A stretch of 10,245 nucleotides of DNA from contig CAZPUJ010000766.1 in NCBI GenBank assembly GCA_964589725.1, positions 1-10,245 of the forward strand. Reading direction: 5' to 3'. Numbering within the stretch: the stretch's first letter is position 1; every line of letters starts with the position of its first letter. The notes beneath the pieces were generated by a model, which saw nothing but the letters and a program-made list of their open reading frames with translations, was not told the DNA's origin and ran no database searches. Made by a program: the position numbers and the translations under genes. This document shows positions 7,068 to 10,245 of this stretch, piece by piece. This stretch comes from CAYSHJ01 sp964589725 (GTDB lineage Bacteria; Planctomycetota; Planctomycetia; Planctomycetales; Planctomycetaceae).

Positions 7068-8192
7068 TCATTCACGTTCAAACGAGAAATCCCAATGCTC
7101 TGTCCGTTGGCCGGACACTTTTAATTTGTCCAGATGATATCGACATTTTCCGAGCAATTGTTCCGAGCGGTCGAAATAGTTGTCCAGCAGACTCTTCACC
7201 TGCGGCTCGATTGTGGCCTTCTCGTCGCGAGGTTGAAAGTGCGACAAAGCCACGATGCGGTATGTTCCTGGCTTCAGTGAGGGAATCTCGAAGTTACCGC
7301 TGTCATCGACGACCGCGACGTCACCGCCCAACGCGCGCAGTCCAGCGGCGGCGACTTGAGCGTCCGTGTCGGCATCGGCCGAACGAAACCCGACGACGGA
7401 CAACTTGGCCGAGCCTTCGCGCTTCTCCGGCAACAGCAACACGCGAGCACCACGATCTGGACTGCGTTCGCCTGACTGAGTCAGAAAAAAGATGCGGCCG
7501 CGCACGGCGATTTCGCTTGTTTTGTTTGCGAATGGATCGCCGGAGGGTCCGTTCGCGGCGAGGGACTTCTTGGCCTGCTGATTCTTCGCGACGGAGTTGC
7601 CAGACGAGTTGCGGTCCCAACGACCGGCGACAAAACCAACGACGAATGCCAACCAGGCGATCACGACCGCCCACGTCAGCGAGATGCGGTGTCGCGCCGG
7701 CTTCGCCAGCGAACCCCGTCCATTGAGCAGCGGTTGCGAATCAACCTCGGCTTGCTCGACGGCGGGATCTCGCGCGGTGGACACATTCGCCAGCGCGGCC
7801 AGTTCCTGCATCGTCGCGATGGGAGCTGGCTTGTAGGGGTCATGCACTTCCAGCGGAATCGGCTTCGCGGGCTGAATCGGCTCAACACGAATCGGCACCG
7901 GCGCGGCGAACTGCGGTTTCGGTGCCGCCAATTCAATGTCCGCGACGGCGACTGCCGATTCCGGTTCAACTTCTTCGTTGCTGCGGCCCAAGCTGGCAAG
8001 TTCATCGAGAGCCTTCGCGAGCTTGGAGTCTTGCGTGTTCAGTTTCAATTCCGGCAGCGGAGCCAGGTTGCCTTCCGTGTCCGGCACACGAATGGTCCGG
8101 CCGCACGCCGGACAATCCACGAGCGTCCCGGCCTTGCTATGAGCAATGCCCAAGAACTGCCGACAGTGCTGACAACGAAACTTGATCGGCAT
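7068..8192 (-). CDS. Zinc-ribbon, single-pass membrane protein with outer beta-sandwich
   Basis: Function is unknown. The 374 residues split into visible parts. Residues 1-35 form a zinc ribbon with FRCQHC and DCPACG (C7, C10, C27, C30). Residues 40-168 are a Pro/Ala-rich, acidic, probably disordered linker. Residues about 170-190 (ISLTWAVVIAWLAFVVGFVAG) are a single transmembrane helix flanked by basic residues. The rest, about 225-320, looks like a carboxypeptidase-regulatory-type beta-sandwich (IAVRGRIFFL, RGARVLLLP, DDSGNFEIPSLKPGTYRIVAL), followed by a short C-terminal tail. The ribbon would be cytoplasmic and the sandwich outside. The ATG at 8192 is chosen because the zinc ribbon begins there, GAGG lies upstream, and it overlaps the preceding stop as TGATG; the open frame continues 31 codons upstream without conserved sequence. 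The same N-terminal ribbon is common on planctomycete membrane proteins. Confidence 0.85.
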   Translation of the reverse strand: MPIKFRCQHCRQFLGIAHSKAGTLVDCPACGRTIRVPDTEGNLAPLPELKLNTQDSKLAKALDELASLGRSNEEVEPESAVAVADIELAAPKPQFAAPVPIRVEPIQPAKPIPLEVHDPYKPAPIATMQELAALANVSTARDPAVEQAEVDSQPLLNGRGSLAKPARHRISLTWAVVIAWLAFVVGFVAGRWDRNSSGNSVAKNQQAKKSLAANGPSGDPFANKTSEIAVRGRIFFLTQSGERSPDRGARVLLLPEKREGSAKLSVVGFRSADADTDAQVAAAGLRALGGDVAVVDDSGNFEIPSLKPGTYRIVALSHFQPRDEKATIEPQVKSLLDNYFDRSEQLLGKCRYHLDKLKVSGQRTEHWDFSFERE

Positions 8193-8485
8193 CACACGCC
8201 TCGCGACGACGGAGCACTCGGTCCGGATGTTGATTGACTTTCCGGACCGTTCGCGGAGGAATCGTCTTCGGAAATCACTCGCCAAGCCAGCATCGCGACC
8301 AGGGCCACGAAGTTAATCACCCATGCGACGGCCGCGACCAAGAACACGCCCCAAACGCCTTGAGTCCACGCATGATCCCCAACGGCACTTAAGACCAAAG
8401 CCACGGCGCAGGCCAACAGGCCGACAAACGTCAACACCGCTCCCGCCCAAAACGATCGAGCGATCCAAATTCGGCAGTTGGGCAT
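8192..8485 (-). CDS. Small two-helix membrane protein
   Basis: I do not recognise a family. The 97 residues contain two hydrophobic helices, about 12-34 (GAVLTFVGLLACAVALVLSA) and about 42-67 (GVWGVFLVAAVAWVINFVAL), and a short hydrophilic tail rich in Ser, Pro and acidic residues (about 71-97). The frame is open further upstream, but the ATG at 8485 has GGAGG five bases before it, while the earlier ATG at 8518 lies in a hairpin repeat and would add 11 unlikely residues. It is the first gene of the unit and its stop overlaps the start of the zinc-ribbon gene as TGATG, so the two proteins are probably made together and may interact in the membrane. This is inference from gene order. Confidence 0.75.
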   Translation of the reverse strand: MPNCRIWIARSFWAGAVLTFVGLLACAVALVLSAVGDHAWTQGVWGVFLVAAVAWVINFVALVAMLAWRVISEDDSSANGPESQSTSGPSAPSSRGV

Positions 8486-8490
8486 GAGAG

Positions 8491-8495
8491 CCTCC
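8491..8495 (-). promoter_or_regulatory. Shine-Dalgarno GGAGG of the two-helix membrane protein gene
   Basis: GGAGG on the minus strand lies five bases before the ATG at 8485 and decides that start over the ATG at 8518. Confidence 0.75.
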
Positions 8496-8503
8496 GTCGT
8501 GGG

Positions 8504-8518
8504 GTGGGCAAGGCCCAC
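8504..8518. repeat. Short hairpin upstream of the four-gene unit
   Basis: GTGGGC (8504-8509) and GCCCAC (8513-8518) form a perfect 6-bp stem with loop AAG, 19 bases from the first start codon of the unit. The minus strand carries GGGCCTTGCCC, which resembles the CTTG-looped hairpins at 4.3-4.5 kb. Confidence 0.6.
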
Positions 8519-8878
8519 AAAGTTAGGATCGTCGGTTTTGAATTATGCGCGCGGTGCGTGCAATTCATCCCCTCTCTCCCGCCGCGGGGGAGAGGGTTAG
8601 GGTGAGGGGGCCGAGCGTTCCACCGGCCCATGAACCCCCTCACCCCAGCCCTCTCCCCCGATGCGGGGGAGAGGGAGCAAAATTGCGCGCGAAGCCCGCG
8701 TTAGGCATGGGTCAAGACAATTGATGGGCGATGCGCACCCACGTTCGTGTGACCGACAATCTTCCGCAGCCGTCGCGCGTCGTCAAGCCGCGAGGGCCAA
8801 AAGCCGGATTCTTCCGAGACATTATTCCGTTCGCCCGTTAGACTGTGTGGTCGAAATTCTCACGCGCGCAGGCTGCTC
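8519..8878. other. Divergent intergenic region with REPIN-like element
   Basis: These 360 bases separate the leftward four-gene unit from the rightward oxidoreductase gene. The left half is occupied by the inverted repeat at 8556-8690. In the right half (8691-8878) I see no gene and no promoter box I could defend. Both flanking transcription units must start in or near this region. Confidence 0.65.
8556..8690. repeat. REPIN-like inverted repeat of two GC-rich hairpins
   Basis: Two 41-base copies lie in opposite orientation (8570-8610 and 8635-8675), 36 of 41 positions identical, around a 24-base spacer. Each contains a 12-bp hairpin with a three-base loop: CCCTCTCTCCCG with CGGGGGAGAGGG (8570-8581, 8585-8596) and CCCTCTCCCCCG with CGGGGGAGAGGG (8649-8660, 8664-8675). 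The symmetry continues outward as GCGTGCAATT (8556-8565) against AATTGCGCGC (8681-8690), nine of ten bases matching. This is the layout of a REPIN, two REP sequences inverted, which in other bacteria is moved in trans by a RAYT transposase. No transposase is present here. Confidence 0.8.
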
Positions 8879-10219
8879 ATGAACGTCGATGACTTTCTTC
8901 AAAGGGATCTCAATCGCCGCCAGTTCCTGGGCCGGAGTGCCCAGAACGCCGCCGGTGTCGCCGCTGGAATCGTCGGTCTGGCGGGAGCCGCCGCGCTGGC
9001 GAAGACCGCCCTGTCTGAGCGAGTCCGAATTGCTGTCGTCGGTGTGAGAAATCAAGGTAAGACACTAGCAAGTGGCTTCGCGTCATTGCCGGAGGCTCAG
9101 GTCGTCACGTTGTGCGATGTCGATGACAACGTCATGCCAGCCGCGATTCAGGCTGTGCAAAAGACTCAAGGCACGACCCCGAAAATCGAGCGGGACTTCC
9201 GCCGAGTGCTCGACGATCCGAAGACTGACGCGGTCGTGGTCGCGACGCCTGATCATTGGCATGCTGTGATGACCGTGCTGGCTTGCCAGGCGGGCAAAGA
9301 CGTGTATCTCGAAACGCCCGTGTCTCATTGCGGTGCGGAAGGAATGTGGATGATCGAGGCGGCTCGCAAGCAGCAGCGAATCGTCGGAGTCGGTTTGCAG
9401 CAGCGAAGTGGTTCGCACTTTCAATCGGCGATCCAGCTGTTGCACAGCGGTCAGCTCGGCCGAGTCACGCTCGCGAAGGCTTGGTTCGTGCAGAAGCGAC
9501 AACCGCTCGCGACATCAGGTCCTTCAGAGCCTCCCGCCGGAGTCGATTACGATTTGTGGCTCGGCCCGTGTGCCGAGCGGCCGTTTGAGTCGCATCGCTT
9601 TCATTACCAGTGGCGTTGGTATTGGGATCATGGCTTGGGCGACCTTGGCGTGTGGGGATCGCAATTACTGGACATCGCTCGCTGGGGCCTCGACGTCACG
9701 TGGCCGCAGCGAGTCGCAGCGTTCGGCGGCAAGCGAATGCTCGACGACGACACGGAAACCCCCGATTCGCTGCAAGCTCAATTCGATTTCGGCGACAAGT
9801 CGATCGTGTGGGAGCATCGCACCTGGAGTAATCACGCTCCCGAAGGCCGAACCGCGGCGGTCGCGTTCTTCGCCGAGCGCGGCATGCTGGTCGTCGATCG
9901 CGGCGGCTGGAAGGTCTACGACTCCGCCGAGCCGATCACGTCCGACACCAGCGAGCAATCGTTGCCGCATCTCGCCGACTTTGTGAACTCAGTGAAGTCG
10001 CGCCGCGCACCGTTGGCCGATCTCGAAACCGGCCACGTCGCCGCCGGCTTGTGCCACCTTGCGAATCTCTCGTGCCGGCTGAACCGCGAACTGACAATTG
10101 ACGCGACGACAGGCAATCCGCTCGACACGGATATTCACTCACTTTGGACGCCAGTGTATCGCAATCCGTGGGACGTGCTCCCTGAGCAACCGACGAACAC
10201 GACAGCGCAGTTTTTGTAG
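8879..10219 (+). CDS. Tat-exported Gfo/Idh/MocA-family oxidoreductase-like protein with altered active site
   Basis: The family uses NAD(P) to oxidise or reduce sugars and polyols. The 446 residues start with a Tat signal, NRRQFLGRSAQNAAG (12-26), a hydrophobic Ala/Gly stretch and mature sequence from about 42. The Rossmann part begins at VRIAVVGVRNQGKTLA (49-64), then TLCDVDD (77-83), DAVVVATPDHWHA (117-129) and DVYLETPVSHC (141-151). The C-terminal part contains YDLWLGPC (224-231), FHYQWRWYWDHGLGDLG (241-257) and LLDIARWGLDV (263-273). Two key sites differ from my recollection of the family: the EKP motif is E145-T146-P147, and the His three residues before the Asp of DIARW is Gln (Q262). 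The ATG at 8879 has only a weak AGG upstream but fits the Tat signal. The fold call is firm; activity is doubtful. Confidence 0.92.
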   Translation: MNVDDFLQRDLNRRQFLGRSAQNAAGVAAGIVGLAGAAALAKTALSERVRIAVVGVRNQGKTLASGFASLPEAQVVTLCDVDDNVMPAAIQAVQKTQGTTPKIERDFRRVLDDPKTDAVVVATPDHWHAVMTVLACQAGKDVYLETPVSHCGAEGMWMIEAARKQQRIVGVGLQQRSGSHFQSAIQLLHSGQLGRVTLAKAWFVQKRQPLATSGPSEPPAGVDYDLWLGPCAERPFESHRFHYQWRWYWDHGLGDLGVWGSQLLDIARWGLDVTWPQRVAAFGGKRMLDDDTETPDSLQAQFDFGDKSIVWEHRTWSNHAPEGRTAAVAFFAERGMLVVDRGGWKVYDSAEPITSDTSEQSLPHLADFVNSVKSRRAPLADLETGHVAAGLCHLANLSCRLNRELTIDATTGNPLDTDIHSLWTPVYRNPWDVLPEQPTNTTAQFL

Positions 10220-10245
10220 GTCAGCCTTTCTAAGCTCACGCTTTT

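Noticed and set aside
8193..8285. N-terminal extension of the zinc-ribbon protein
   Set aside because: The added 31 residues lie within the coding region of the upstream gene and show no conserved feature; the ribbon begins at the ATG at 8192.
10220..10245. Terminator after the oxidoreductase gene
   Set aside because: The 26 bases to the window edge show a T-rich end but no stem that can be completed within the window.

Overview
The window looks like a chromosomal segment from a member of the Planctomycetota. The evidence is a moderately GC-rich sequence carrying a DUF1501 protein with a Tat signal, a Tat-exported Gfo/Idh/MocA oxidoreductase, a Tat-exported hydroxypyruvate-isomerase-like TIM barrel, an N-terminal zinc ribbon of the FRCQHC...CPACG type joined to a membrane anchor, and hairpin repeats in the intergenic regions. 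This assignment rests on family knowledge and no marker gene (rRNA, tRNA, ribosomal protein) is present to confirm it.

Layout. 1-1155 (+): the 3' part of a sigma-54-dependent transcriptional activator whose 5' end lies off the left edge. 1217-1756 (-): a YmdB-type macro-domain protein, convergent with the activator. 1757-1858: a short divergent region with four tandem heptamers. 1859-2995 (+): a family 4 glycosyltransferase. 2996-3237: a convergent gap with a weak terminator candidate and a short stretch resembling part of an ECF sigma factor. 3238-4197 (-): the Tat-exported isomerase-like protein with a good Shine-Dalgarno. 4198-4667: no gene, but an island of about six hairpin-forming repeats, four of which form a nested inverted arrangement.

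4668-8485 (-) is a compact four-gene transcription unit, read from right to left: a small two-helix membrane protein (8485-8192), a zinc-ribbon/membrane-anchor/beta-sandwich protein (8192-7068), a Tat-exported DUF1501 protein (7033-5738) and a WD40 propeller protein without a signal peptide (5741-4668). The first pair overlaps as TGATG and the last pair as ATGA, so translation is probably coupled. 8519-8878 holds a 135-base REPIN-like inverted repeat and the divergent upstream regions. 8879-10219 (+) is a Tat-exported Gfo/Idh/MocA-fold protein in which two expected active-site residues appear to be replaced.

Working together: the four-gene unit is the only clear cluster of co-expressed genes. 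A cytoplasmic zinc ribbon linked through the membrane to an outer beta-sandwich sits beside an exported DUF1501 protein and a propeller, which could be a membrane-associated assembly, but that is inference. The two exported sugar-related proteins (isomerase-like and oxidoreductase-like) fit extracytoplasmic carbohydrate processing. The activator, macro-domain protein and glycosyltransferase look like unlinked housekeeping or accessory genes. I see no CRISPR array, RNA gene, transposase or phage gene. No strongly supported novel system is visible. The best candidates for a second look are the four-gene unit, the substituted oxidoreductase and the two repeat islands.
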